From Artemia franciscana (lineage: Eukaryota > Arthropoda > Branchiopoda > Anostraca > Artemiidae), in NCBI RefSeq assembly GCF_032884065.1, contig NW_027066312.1, positions 519,042-583,041 on the forward strand: a stretch of 64,000 nucleotides of DNA. Reading direction: 5' to 3'. Both the position numbers and the translations under genes were made by a program. The first letter of the stretch is position 1, and the number at the start of each line of letters is the position of its first letter. Below are positions 34,155-46,552 of the stretch, in pieces. Under the pieces are notes generated by a model. The model saw nothing but the letters and a program-made list of their open reading frames with translations. It ran no database searches and had not been told where the DNA came from.

Positions 34155-34262
34155 AACACTACTACCACAGCCACTACTTCTAATACTATCACTACTGCCA
34201 CTACTACTAGCAGAACCATTCCCTCTACTATTACTACTACTACTGTTACTGCTCAGGACTGT
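34155..34262. repeat. Imperfect (ACT)n array
   Basis: About 108 bp of ACT/ACC/TCT-like triplets, comparable to those at 26406-26482 and 27228-27312. In frame it encodes Ser- or Leu-rich nonsense; I treat it as a repeat. Confidence 0.7.
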
Positions 34263-34314
34263 GACTACATGTAGCGGCAATTGCGATTACTTGCGACTGC
34301 TAACTTAATTAAAT

Positions 34315-34459
34315 AATTTTTTTTTTAATTTAAAGTATGGAGCAACACTAAAACTCAAAACGAACGTAAATATTTCCGTATATGAAAGGTTGCCCCCTCC
34401 TCAATACCCTGCTCTTCAGGTTAAAGTAGGTAGCACTTTTAAAAGAGTTTCTTAATCTA
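34315..34459 (-). mobile_element. HP hairpin-arm fragment beside C4
   Basis: A solitary hairpin arm (AGTATGGAGCAACACTAAAA, CGTATATGAAAGG, CTGCTCTTCAGG) abuts the 3' end of C4 in the same direction as C4's left arm. It suggests an earlier HP copy cut by C4, or nested insertion. Confidence 0.55.
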
Positions 34460-34762
34460 ATTAAATAAAAAAAACAAGTTTTTTTTTAAAATGAAAGTAA
34501 GGAGCAACATTAAAACTTAAAACGAACAGAAATTACTCCGTATATGAAAGGGGTTTTCCTCCTGAACGGCCCGCTCTTTACGCTAAAGTTTGACTCTTTC
34601 TCTTAAATCTATTTTTAAAACAGTAAGAAACTTTAGCGTAAAGAGCGGGCCGTTGAGGAGGAAAAGCCCCTTTCATATACGGAGTAATTTCTGTTCGTTT
34701 TAAGTTTTAATGCTGCTCCTTACTTTCATTTAAAAAAAGTTTGTTTTTTTTATTTAATTTCT
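34460..34762 (-). repeat. HP terminal hairpin of C4, loop in state A
   Basis: Arms 34460-34588 and 34630-34762 both have ACGGCCCGCTCTTTACGC, a base pattern private to this copy. On the plus strand the loop starts GACTCTTTCTCTTAAATC, so in element sense it is in the C1 state. Confidence 0.85.
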
Positions 34763-36117
34763 GGACGTTTTTGAATTAATGCATGTTTTGATATTGGCTC
34801 TCCGCACATAAATAATTAAAACGAAATTTGCATATTAGCTAATTGCAATTAATCGGAAAATTTTGAGAAAAAAGGAGCGAGGGAAGAGGCCTAGTTGCCC
34901 TCCAATTTTTTGATTACTTAAAAATGCAAATAGAACTTTTAATTTTTTACAAACGTTTTCATTGGTAAAAAATATACGTAACTTACGAATTCATTTACGT
35001 AACATATTCGTATTTTTTTAATCCGTGTATGAGGGGGTTCAACCCTCGTCGATACCTCGCTCTTTACCCTAAAGCTTAAAATTTGTCCCAATTCCTTAAG
35101 AATGACCTCTGAATCAAAAAGGTCGCTTGAAATAAATAGTTGAAATTACTAATAATACTTTAGCGTAAAGAGTAAGGTATAACGAGGAGGTAAACCCCTC
35201 ATATGCATAATAATTTTTGTTCGTTTTAAGTTTTAATGCTGCTCAAAAACTTTTCATATTTATTTTTTCATTTTTTTTCAAATAATGCTCGAAAACCCTG
35301 CGCCCCCTTCATTTAAATTCTCTTCCCCAATGACAAGTTTCTCCATGAAAATACCCTCCCACGTAACCCCCCCTCAAATCTCCCCCCTAAACAAAAAAAA
35401 ATTCCCCTGAAAACGTCTGTACACTTCCCAGTAACCATTACTGTATGTAAACACAAGTCAAAGTTGGTAACATGCAGCCCCTCCCACGAGGACTGCGAGG
35501 GAGTAAGTCGTCCCTAAGGACAGGGTTATTAGATTTTTCGACTATGGTGAATTAAATGGCCATCTCAGAATTTTGATCCGGTGACTTTTGGGAAAAAATG
35601 AGCGTGGGAGGGGGCCTAGGTGCCCTCCAATTTTTTTGGTCTCTTAAAAAGGGCACTAGAACTTTTAATTTCCGTTAGAATGAGCCCTCTCGAGACATTC
35701 TAGGACCACTCTGTCCATACGATCACCCCTCGGAAAAAGAAAACAAAAAAACAAAAAAACAGATAAACACGCATCCGTGATCTGTCATCTGTCAAAAAAT
35801 GCGAAATTCTACATTTTTGTAGATAGGAGCTTGAAACGTCTACAATAAAGTTCTCCGATACGCTGAATCTGAAGGTGTGATTTTCGTTAAGATTGTATGA
35901 CTATTAGGGGGTATTTCCCCCTATTTTCTAAAATGAGGCAAATATTCTCAGGCTCGTAACTTTTGATGGGTATAACTGATCTTGATGAAATTTATATATT
36001 TATATAAATGCGATTCTTTTGATGTAACTATTGGTATCAAAATTCCATTTTTTAGATTTTTGGTTACTATTGAGCCGGGTCGTTCCTTACTACAGTTCGT
36101 TACCACGAACTGTTTGA
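34460..36117 (-). mobile_element. HP element copy C4, full length (~1.66 kb)
   Basis: Reverse orientation, from the hairpin 3' end at 34460 to the 5' palindrome ending CTGTTTGA at 36117. The flanking base on the 5' side is A (A|TC). Internal modules are in the standard order. Confidence 0.85.
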
Positions 36118-36119
36118 TT

Positions 36120-37519
36120 AAACGGCCCCCGTGTTTCAGTAGCCGTTTTTAAGAAACTGGGACAACAAGTCAAACTTAGGCGTAAAAAGCAAGGTATTAG
36201 GGAGAAGGCAACCCTTCATATATGGAATAATTTCTGTTTGTTTTGAGTTTTTATGTTGCTTCTTACTTTCATTTAAAAATATTGTTTTGTATTTAAATGA
36301 TGTTCATTTTTCAAATAATACAGGTAATCTGACTCAACCTTCCTAAAATATATTCCTCCCCCTTCACGAGATACTCCTCCGTGGAAATTTAATCAAACGT
36401 AAAGTCCAACCTTCCTAGCAAGTTCCATCCAGATAGTTATATCCTCATTGAAAATCCCCCCTCCCCGTAATATTTTTGGGGACGATCCAGGCTGAAAAAT
36501 CATCCTTGGCATACTTTAATTTAAAAAAGACCTTAATCTCAAATCGGTTTCTCGATCACTCCGAAAATTCCACCTTCCGTAGAAGTTTTTTTTCAGAAAT
36601 CAAAACTCGTGGAAAATAGCCCCGGAAATTTCCTCCGGGATATATCCACATGCAAAACTGAGTTAACAAAGAGGATGTAAAACAATTAAAAGAATTTCAC
36701 ATTAGATATCTGTCATATCCCCCAGCGTAAAATTTTTGCTGAAAATTCATCCCCCCTGTAAATTTCCCCCAAACAAATCACCCCCAAACAGAAACAAAGC
36801 CCCTGAAAAATGTTTCTATACTTTCCAGTAGCAAATGCTATATGTACAGAATTGGAAATTTTCATACCTTACAGGCCTCTCCCCACGGACTCTGGGGCTC
36901 ATTTTACCCCTAAAGACTTATTTTTAATCTTTAAACTACACTGAGCATAATGGCTATCTCAAAATTTTGGTCAGATAACTTTGGGAAATAAATGGGCTTG
37001 GAATGGGGACAGTTACCCTCCCATCGTATTTGTCGCTTAAAAGGGCACTGGAACTTTTAATTTCTGATTGAATTTGCCCTTTCCCAATCTTTTAGGGCCT
37101 TTATTTCAATACAATCATCCCTGAAAAAAAATAGCAAACAAATAAGCACGCATCTGTGATCTCTCTTTTAGGAAAAATAAAAAAAAATCCACATTTTAGT
37201 AAATAAGAGCTTGATGCTTCTACAATAGGGTTTTCGGGTACGTTAAATCTGATTGTGGGATTGGTATCAAGAGTTCTTGACTTTTATGGGGTTTTCCCCC
37301 CCTATTTCAAAAATCAGGCAAATTTTCTCAGGCTTGTAATTTTCGATGGTTAGAGCTAAACTTAATGAACCTTATATACTTGGAATCAGCGTAATTTTTT
37401 GATTCTTTTGATGTATCTATTGATATTAAAATTTTGGATTCCTAGAGTTTTTTTTGGGTTTCGATTACTATTGAGCCGAGTCATCCCTTCCGTGCTGTTC
37501 GTTACCACGAACTGTTTGA
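36120..37519 (-). mobile_element. HP element copy C5, diverged
   Basis: An older reverse copy of about 1.4 kb adjoining C4, ending in GTTACCACGAACTGTTTGA. It keeps the 5' palindrome and the GAGCC(G)AGTC block, but the terminal hairpin is reduced to one degraded arm (GTCAAACTTAGGCGTAAAAA). Confidence 0.7.
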
Positions 37520-37619
37520 AATTGTAGCCAGGTGCATTACAACATTGTATTTACGTTTCACAAATAATATTTGCATAATACATTTACAATCACATAGCAT
37601 CAATGCTTCTCTCTTAGAC

Positions 37620-37887
37620 CAGTGATTCTCTAACTGTGGTACGCTAACCCTTGAAGGTACGCAAAAATTTTAGAGGGTCCCTGGCCGGCACCCTCTAAAA
37701 ATTTTTTGGCCAAATTTCTTAGGGGGTACGCGGCCGACCAACAAAATAAAAAAACCCTTAAAATCTAGAACTGGCAATTTTATTTATATTTTAGCTAAAG
37801 TTCACTAATACCGGTAACTGAGATAGGTACCTTAAATATTTTGTGGGTAAAAAGGGTACAGTGTCTACATAAGTTTGAGAACCACTG
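37620..37887 (+). mobile_element. hAT-type MITE, 268 bp
   Basis: The terminal inverted repeats are CAGTGATTCTCTAACTG at the left and AGTTTGAGAACCACTG at the right, the CAGTG-type ends common in hAT elements. Flanking octamers TCTTAGAC and GCTTAGAT agree at six of eight positions, consistent with an aged 8-bp target duplication. The interior has the palindromic GGTACGC text repeated in both halves and no ORF. Non-autonomous. Confidence 0.85.
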
Positions 37888-38569
37888 GCTTAGATGATTC
37901 GATTGACAAATGCAAAGTTTACTAGGTACCTCAAAATTTCATCTTAAAATTGTGTAATAAAGGCCGCTTTTTCATAAGAAAATGCTGCTCTAGCCTCGAT
38001 ATTGTGTCTTTTAATACAGCTTTCCCACAACGAGTTGCATCATCGTTCCTTGAAGAACAAATCGACAAGACATGACAGTTAAATTATAGGTTTCAACAAT
38101 GATCTGAGAATTAACCTCAAAAGTAAACCACAGCGATAAGCCTATGCAATCATTAGCCATGTCGAAAAAATCACAAATAGGAGAAGGCCTCTTTTTGTGG
38201 GCTAAACAGAACTTAATCACTTTTTAGTAGCAGCACAAATTAATGAGATTGAAATCAGTTTTTCCAATAGCTGGTGTTCTTAATTATATATAGATGAGTT
38301 CTGCCCAAGTTCAGACAAGAGTTTAAAGGTGGAAAGAGGTAGCTTAGGTGGAAAGAGGTCTTTACTGAAGGTTATTTTGAGAAAGGGTGAACAGATAAAA
38401 AGTGATTAAAAACTAAGACAAGCAGAAATAACGTAGATAAAGGAACAGGCATTCAGAATCATGAATGTATGAAAGCAATGAACAGAAATTAAAATGAATA
38501 ACGACATGAAATGTGGAGACAACAGAGATGCATAATTGACAGAGATGAATAAACAAATTCTAAAAAGAA
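37888..38569. other. Unassigned sequence
   Basis: AT-rich, with a duplicated GGTGGAAAGAGGT near 38330-38360. I see no supported gene. Confidence 0.4.
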
Positions 38570-39240
38570 TTAAATTAGAACTGAAGCTTAAAACGAACAG
38601 ATATCATAGGCAGAAAGTGCTGTCTATAGCGCTAATATTAATAGCGCTGCCTTAGTAAAGAGCGATGTGGGTACAATTTATCTATTTTTTTGGGGGGGGG
38701 GGTGTTGGTTTTGGACAAGGGCACTTTGTATCGAAGGAGTTGTTGCAAAAACTTCAAAGAGTGCTCATTCGATTGGGAATATAAAAAGCTAGTGCCTATT
38801 TTAATAGTAGAAACTGATTGGAAGGCAACTAACCCCCCTCCCTCGTCTATAATTTCCCCAGACCTATCTAAGAAAAATTTTGAAATCGCCATTTTGTTCA
38901 ACGTAATTGAAAATTGTGAAAATTATATTTTTTAGGATGATAACCATCCTAGAGCCCTCACTGCAAGGGTTCGAAGTTTTGTCCTGGGGAGATATAACGT
39001 TTATATAGAAAGAGTAATCGTATAAGCTTCGGAGGGGACACGTTTGATTGTTAGTCAGAAGTTTTAGTGCCCTTTTTAAGATTGAGAGGGTGAATATCCC
39101 CCTCACACACACACACACACCTCATTTTCTTCCAAAATTTATCTGATCTAAATTTTCGGATGGCAATTTGTTGTCGTAGAAACTTAGAAAACAGCTCATT
39201 CCATTGAAAACTGAAAGGGTTAGGGTGCTTAAGTAAAACA
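38570..39240 (+). mobile_element. Diverged HP-like copy
   Basis: HP body landmarks appear in plus orientation: GAACTGAAGCTTAAAACGAA, GGAAGGCAACTAACCCCCCT, AATCGCCATTTTGTTCAACG and AGTTTTAGTGCCCTTTTTAA. A short (CA)n run lies at 39102-39120. Hairpins are lost. Confidence 0.45.
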
Positions 39241-39710
39241 GTTCAAAATAGGGATGATACCTTTTTATTGACAGTGAATAGATATAAAATTATTTAACTG
39301 GATATTTCGAACACATATACAGTGTTCATCATCAGCAGTAAGGATCGGATGGGGCTCATTAGATTAGAAATCGAAAGATCTAGTGCTCTTTTTAAGTTGC
39401 AATTCTTTCTCGTTTTGAGTTTGACTCGTTTTTTTTTTTGTAAATTGTCGTTGCCCCGGATAGGAAAGTGCTGCGAATTTTTAGATAATTAATATTTAAT
39501 GTCTCAAAATTGGTTATCAATAAGCTTTACCAAATGAAGCAATAATACCTTTCTATTAATGTATTAAAAACTTCTGGTTAAAAATGTGGAAGATTAATTA
39601 TACCTAGATCAAAACAGGTTATATATTAGGAAAGCCCATGTTTAACTTTTATAAGACGTTATACACACAAGTTATATGCTATTGGGTAATACTGCCATTA
39701 TATTAATAAA
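39241..39710. other. Unassigned AT-rich sequence
   Basis: I see no gene or clear repeat. Confidence 0.4.
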
Positions 39711-41345
39711 TTACTTCGTATATGAAAGAGGCTGCTTCCTCATCAACGCCCCGCTCTTTACACTAAAGTTTGACTCTTTCTCTCAATTCTTCTTTTTAAA
39801 ACAGTAAAAAACTTTAGCGTAAAGAGCGGGGCGTTGACGAGGAAGCAGCCTCTTTCATATACGAAGTAATTTCTGTTCGTTTTAAGTTATAATGTCGCTC
39901 CTTACTTTCAGTTAAAAAAACTTATTTTTTTATTTAATTTCTGAACGTTTTTGAATCAATGCATGTTTTGATTTTGGCTCTCCGCAGAGGAATAATCAAA
40001 ACGAAATTTGTATATCTTTTATTTTATTTTTTTGGCTAAATGGCTTTCTCATAATTTTGATCGAATGATTTTGAGAAAAAATGAGCGGGGGAGGAAGCCT
40101 AGTTGCCCTCCGATTTTTTGGTTAATTAAAAAGGCAACTAGAACTTTTAATTTTTTACGAATCTTTTTATTAGTAAAAGATTTACGTAACTTATAAATTA
40201 GCTTACGTAAAGAACTTTTGTATTCTCATGTTTTTATTACATATATGAGGGGGTTCTCCCCCTCGTCAGTACCTCGCTCTTTACACTAAAGCTTAAATTT
40301 TGTCCCAATTCATTAAGAATGACCCCTGAATCACAAAAGCCGTAGAATAAATAGTTGAAATTACTAAAAATACTTTAGCGTAAAGAGCGAGGTATTAGAA
40401 GGAGGTGAGCCCTCATATGGGAAATAATTTCTGTTTGTTTTAAGTTTCAATGCTGTTCCTTACTTCCAGCTGAAAAAACTTTTTCATATTTATTATTTAA
40501 TTGTTTTTTTTTTAAACAATGCTAGTAAATCCTCCTCTCCCTTCACGGAAATATTCTTCTCCCATGACAAATTCTTCATGGAAAGTTCCCCCAGCATATC
40601 CCCCTCTTCTCAACCCCTCCGCCCAACCAAAAAAATCCTCCTGAAAACGCCTGTACACTTCCCAATAACCATTACTATATGTAAGCACTGGTCAAAGTTT
40701 GTAACTTGTTGCCCCTCCCACGGGGACTGTGGGGGAGTAACTTGTCCCCAAAGACATAGTTATAAGGTTTTTCGACTACGCTGAATAAAATGACTATCTC
40801 AGAATTTTGATCCGTTAACTTTGCGAAAATAATTAGCGTGGGAGGGGGCCTAGGTGCCCTCCAATTTTTTGGTCACTTGAAAAGGGCACTAGAACTTTTC
40901 ATTTCCGTTAGAATGAGCCCTCTTGCAACATTCTAGGACAACTGGGTTGATACGATCACCCCCGGAAAAAAAAAACCAAATAAACACGCATCCGTGATCT
41001 GTCTTCTGACAAAAAATGCAAAATTCCACATTTTTGTAGATAGGAGCTTCAAACTTCTACAGTAGGGTTCTCTGATACGCTGAATCTGATGGTGTGATTT
41101 TCGTTGAGATTCTATTACTTTTAGGGGGTGTTTTTCCCTATTTTCTAAAATAATGCAAATTCGTTCTCAGGCTCGTAACTTTTGATGGGTAAGACTAAAC
41201 TTGATGAAACTTATATATTTAAAATCAGAATTGAAATTCAATTCTTTTGATGTAGCTATTGGTATCAAAATTCCATTTTTTAGAGCTTCGGTTACTATTG
41301 AGCCGGGTAGCTCCTTACTACAGTTCGTTTTCACGAACAGTTTGA
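39711..41345 (-). mobile_element. HP element copy C6, one hairpin arm truncated
   Basis: A reverse copy ending in CACGAACAGTTTGA at 41345 (A|TC flank). The outer arm of the terminal hairpin is cut, starting inside the arm at AAATTACTTCG; the inner arm is whole (39811-39935). The loop, GACTCTTTCTCTCAATTC on the plus strand, is state A in element sense. Confidence 0.85.
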
Positions 41346-41678
41346 TTTCTACCCTACTCATTTCTACTCACTCATTTCATTTAGTTCAGGATTATTTTTA
41401 ATTAAGCATCTTTTTAATAAGGCAAAGTTATTTGTATGGGTGTTGCTTTGGGTGAATGTGAGCCTCTTAGTAATATTCTAGCATTAATTTAAATTTAATA
41501 ATATTAAAATTTTCAATTTTTCAGTAATATTGAAAGATCCTGGGCTAGCTGCTACTTTCCTATTATTGTTGTGTTATTGTATCTTTTCCGACATGTTTAT
41601 CTTTGTATTGTAGTGTAGTTTGTTATTGTATCTTTGTCTAGGCCAAGTTTTTAGAGCTTGTCTCCCCATGGGACTGTG

Positions 41679-42414
<736 letters not shown>

Positions 42415-42464
42415 TATACATGAATAAACTAATACTCAGGACGTTTGAAGATATTAAATTAAAA

Positions 42465-43510
42465 ATTAACAAGTTTTTTCCACTGAAATTAAGGAGCAGT
42501 ATCAAAACTTGAAACGAACAGATATTATTACGTAAATAAAGGGGATTGCCCCCTACTCAACACCTCACTGTTTACACTAAAGTTCTTTGATATTAAAAAA
42601 AAAATGTTATTGTTCTAATTAAACGGCCCTTGTGTTTCAGGAGTCATTCTTAAGAAATTAGGACAAAATTCAAAGTTTAGCGTAAAGAGCGAGGTATTGA
42701 GAAGGGGGCTACCCCCTTCATATGCGTAATAATCTCTGTTCATTTCTTTTTTATGTAGATCCTTACTTTCAGTTGAAAAAACTTATTTTTTTTATTTCTG
42801 ATCGTTTTTTAAATAATGCCAGGAAATCTGACGGCACGTCCACGGAGGAATCCCCTCACCATGGAAAAATTCTCTAGAAAATTTAATCCATGCGAAAATT
42901 TAAACCGGATAATTACTTTTAACCACTCTGCGCGTAGAATTGAGATGGAAGAAAAGAAGAAAACAAGACATATAAAAAGAATTTTATATGAGAATTCTGG
43001 CAAAATACTGCAGTGTAAAAGTTTTTTTAGTCACTGAAAATGGGCACTAGAACTTTTAATTTCCGTTCGAATGAACTCTCCTCGGATATTTTAGGACGAC
43101 TGGGTCGATGCGAACACCCCTGGGAAAAAACTAAAATAAACAGGCATCCGTGATCTTTTTTCTCTAAAAAAATAGAGAATTTCACATCTTTGCATATAGA
43201 AGGTTGAAACCTATAAAGTAGGGTTCTCTGTTTTGCTGAATCTAATAATTTTCATTAAGATTAATTGACTCTTATGGGGTGTTTTCCCCTTTTTTGTATG
43301 AGGGAATCAGGAAAACTTTCTCAGGATCGTAACCTTTGATGGGTAAGACTAAACTTAATGAAATGTATCTATTTGTGATAAGCATAAAAATCCAATACTT
43401 TTAATATATCTATAGATATCAAAACCTGTTTAAAAAAAAGGTTTTCTAGAGTTTCGGTTACTATTGAGCCAGGTCGCCCCTTACTTACACTTCGCTACCA
43501 AGAACTGTTG
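42465..43510 (-). mobile_element. HP element copy C7, shortened and diverged
   Basis: Reverse orientation, from AACAAGTTTTTTCCACTGAA to CAAGAACTGTTGA. It has one hairpin (about 42470-42790) whose loop contains the GTGTTTCAGGAGTCATTC text typical of module II, so the two hairpin modules seem to have been reduced to one. Confidence 0.7.
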
Positions 43511-43544
43511 AAACGAAAATTTCTCACACTTTTGGTTATTATTA

Positions 43545-44335
43545 CGTATATGAGGGTGTTAACCCCTCCTCAGTAACTCGCTCTTTGCGCTAAAGTGTTC
43601 GTTAATTTTCAAAAAGCTCATTATTCTGATTGAACGGTCCTTGTGTGTCAGGAGTCATTCTTAATTAATTGGAAAAAAAAGTCAAATGTTAGTGTGACGA
43701 GTGAGGTACTGAGAAAGGGGCAACCCCCTCACACCTATAATAATTTCTGTTCGTTTTAAGTTTTAATCTTGCTCCTTACTTTCAGTTGGAAAAAATAGTT
43801 GTTTTTTTTTTTTAATAACAACCACAAGTCGAAGACATACAATAACTTTGGTTTATTATCACATAAAAACTATGGCTGCTTAAGTGGCTGCTTAAGATAA
43901 TATTAAATGCTAATATTGGCCGAAAAATAACACAAACAAATTATTGTTTATATCAACTATTATTTAACAAAAATCTAAGTTTAGCATAAAGAGCAAGGTA
44001 CTGACGAGAGGAAAAAACTCCCTGATATACTTTTTATGAGGGGGTTCACCCCACGTCAATACCCCTCTCTTTACGATAAAGTTAAATTTTTTTTCCAATT
44101 CCTTAAGAATACCCCTGAATCCCAAAAACCATTTAATTAGAAAAATAGCTCTTTTGAAATTACTAAAAATACTATAGCATACAGAGCAAGGTATTGACGA
44201 GGGGGCGAACCCCCTAATATTCGTAATAATTTCTGTTCGTTTTAAGTTTTAATGTTGCTCCTTACTTTCAGCTGAAAAAAACTTTTTTTTTATTTTATTT
44301 CAGATTGATTTTTAAATAATTCTCGGAAATCCAAT
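43545..44335 (-). mobile_element. HP module fragments (two hairpins)
   Basis: Two hairpins without a complete element: one at about 43545-43805 and one at about 44025-44310. Each has a CTCGCTCTTTGCGC-like left arm, a CAGGAGTCATTCTTAA-like loop and a right arm running into TTCTGTTCGTTTTAAG. The AT-rich piece between them is unassigned. Confidence 0.6.
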
Positions 44336-44448
44336 GCCCCCTACATGGAAATTCTTTACCCTCCCATGAAAAATTCCTAAATAGAGAGATCTACACCCTA
44401 TCAAAAGAAATAAAGGATCAAACACCCTATCTAAAGTAATAATAATAT

Positions 44449-44720
44449 AACCTTTTAAATGCAAAGTGTGTAATACACTCTTTTTTAGAGTTTTATATCT
44501 TGACATGTGCGACTGAATACACGGAAAAAACACAAAAAATTCTGGACATGCAATCAAGTGTTTACTTTTATTTCTATTTCACTCATAGAGAGTAAAATTC
44601 TTGTGAACGTAGGATGTACAGTTGAGTATTTTCTGACAATTCCAATTTATTAACCCATATGAGACTTCATAAAAGAGAGAAGCCTTAAAAATACAAAGCT
44701 TGCATGCTTTAACCTATTTT
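44449..44720 (+). pseudogene. C2H2 zinc-finger remnant
   Basis: The plus strand reads PFKCKVCNTLFFRVLYLDM, then a Cys where the first zinc-binding His is expected, then a stop and IHG, exactly in C-x2-C-x12-H-x3-H spacing. About 130 bp later it reads VFSDNSNLLTHMRLH then KREKP(stop)KYKAC, a clear finger end plus a degraded TGEKPYKC linker. Mutated ligands and several stops show it is dead. It may come from a host zinc-finger gene or from a captured gene in a transposon. Confidence 0.6.
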
Positions 44721-44989
44721 CTATTAACGGAAATTTGTCTAAGCAAACGAAGCTTAGACAAGAAATAAGATTCCTCAATTGTTAAAAAAGATAATATTAA
44801 CTTACCTTTTAACCAGAACGCCTCCCGCTTAAGAAAGTATTAGTGAGAGCTTACGGCATATCATACTAATAGGTTGATTGTTTGAAATGAATCTATGTAT
44901 ATAGAATGAAATACACTTCTATGTATATAGAAGTGTATGTGTGTCTGTTTGACTGTGCATCCTGTATGCCTTACTTTACTGTTTATTCG

Positions 44990-45088
44990 ATGGCCCAGAC
45001 ACTTGAAGAACTTTTTGAGAACAACCTTGTAAATTGTTTAGGTATAAAATGCCCCCAAGCACTTTTTAATACTTTTCGCTCTGACTGA
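44990..45088 (+). CDS. Small ORF, unrecognised
   Basis: An ATG with the preceding text TTTATTCG opens 32 residues, MAQTLEELFENNLVNC and so on, ending FNTFRSD. The composition is protein-like, but there is no motif or splice context. Its closeness to the zinc-finger remnant may be chance. Confidence 0.15.
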   Translation: MAQTLEELFENNLVNCLGIKCPQALFNTFRSD

Positions 45089-45539
45089 AATTAGAGACCC
45101 GTCAAAACAAACCATTGCTGTTTTTTTATGGCCAAATTATTAGTTTTTTTCTGGATATTCAATAAATGGGTTAGTTAATTATGAACTCTGTCACCTAACG
45201 CACGTTCAAAATTGTAAAATGTCTTTTTCAGTATGCTTTCTCAATTCGAAATACAAAAATATTTTTCATGTTGAAAATACTGTCATTACGGTACTTTACA
45301 CGCGGATTACCCACGGGATTTTCCACGGGATTGTTAGAGGTAATTTGTCAAAATGGATTTGGTTTTCATATATTTTCCCAGTTCTTTACTATAAGATCAA
45401 AATATTTTTTTTTAACAAAATTTAGAAAAATCTACAGTAAACGAAAACTGTATTTAGTCTTTGGTTAAATCTATTGAAGAAAACATAACAGTTAAAAAAA
45501 AAAATCCAAGTTTGAGTTAATCGATTAAGTGTATTAATT

Positions 45540-46015
45540 ATTAGGTTTTTTCGATAAATGGACTCGATTCCCCAATGAAAAAAATCTTTGAGGGGAGGGG
45601 GAGGACCTTTCTCCAGGAAAGGAAAGGTTTGTGGAGGAGAGTTTTTGGGAGAATGTTTCAAACATGGTAGTTTTAAATTTAAGAAATCGATTATCATAAT
45701 TTGAATTTCCTGTGGAAGGAGGATTTTTTAAGACGGAAGACTGTTTGGAGGGAGAATCTTCCGCTGGGGAAGTTATTTGGAAGGGGCACAAGGAGAATTT
45801 ATCGATTTAAAGTATTTTTGATTTATGGACTCGATTCTCCATTGGAGGGACATTTCAGAAATAATTCTTCTCCCGGGTAGGAATATATTCCAAAGGGATA
45901 AAATTTCGGGGGGATTCTTCCTTGGAGGTTAAATTTTACAGAAGGGGGAATTATCCGTAGGGGAATTTTCCAGTGGTACTTTTCTTGAATTTCCTTTCTT
46001 TTCAGGTTGTAGCAA
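45540..46015. repeat. Degenerate direct repeat with GGAATTTTCC motifs
   Basis: GATAAATGGACTCGATTCCC near 45551 recurs as GATTTATGGACTCGATTCTC near 45820, about 269 bp apart. Both copies are followed by purine-rich text with GGAATTTTCC-like motifs about every 20-30 bases. This resembles the array at 59860-60480. Confidence 0.5.
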
Positions 46016-46019
46016 TACA

Positions 46020-46552
46020 CGACGAGCAGGCTAGTTTTTAAATAAGAACAAAGATATTCCTGAAGGTTTGAGTTGTTTTATATTTTGATGTTTTCACGAA
46101 AAAAAATACGTTTAGAATGTACTTTTTTCCGTAAAATATAAACAAGAGTCAAACAGTTGGAGAGATGAAAAAGAATGTATCTACACTCTTACTCAGAAAT
46201 AATTTCTGTTCATTTTATCAGGTTCGTGTCATCCATAGTATAATCTGATATTTCTAAAATTGTCATGATTATTTAGTTTAATTTACATTCATTTTAATTT
46301 TCATTTATTCATTCAGAGTAATTTCTGCTTGTTGTAGGCCTTCCTTACTGACTTTATTTCGGCTCGTTTGATGTTTTAAATCACCCTTTACGTTTATTTA
46401 AAACTTGTTCCTTTTTTTTAATTTCATAAGCTATTATTTTACTGTAGCCTAAAATGAAAGAACACTTTTAAATACAAACGATAATTAAATAGATAAAATG
46501 AAAAAAGGCAGTGCTCTGCCTTTTTACAAGAGGCAGTGCTCTTGTAACATAA
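46020..46552. other. Unassigned AT-rich sequence
   Basis: No gene seen; a short local duplication (GGCAGTGCTCT... twice) lies near 46507-46540. Confidence 0.4.

Noticed and set aside
34014..34308. Ser-rich and Leu-rich open frames on opposite strands
   Set aside because: Both come from the imperfect ACT triplet array; no start context, splice sites or conservation.
39102..39120. (CA)n run
   Set aside because: Only about nine units; not informative alone.
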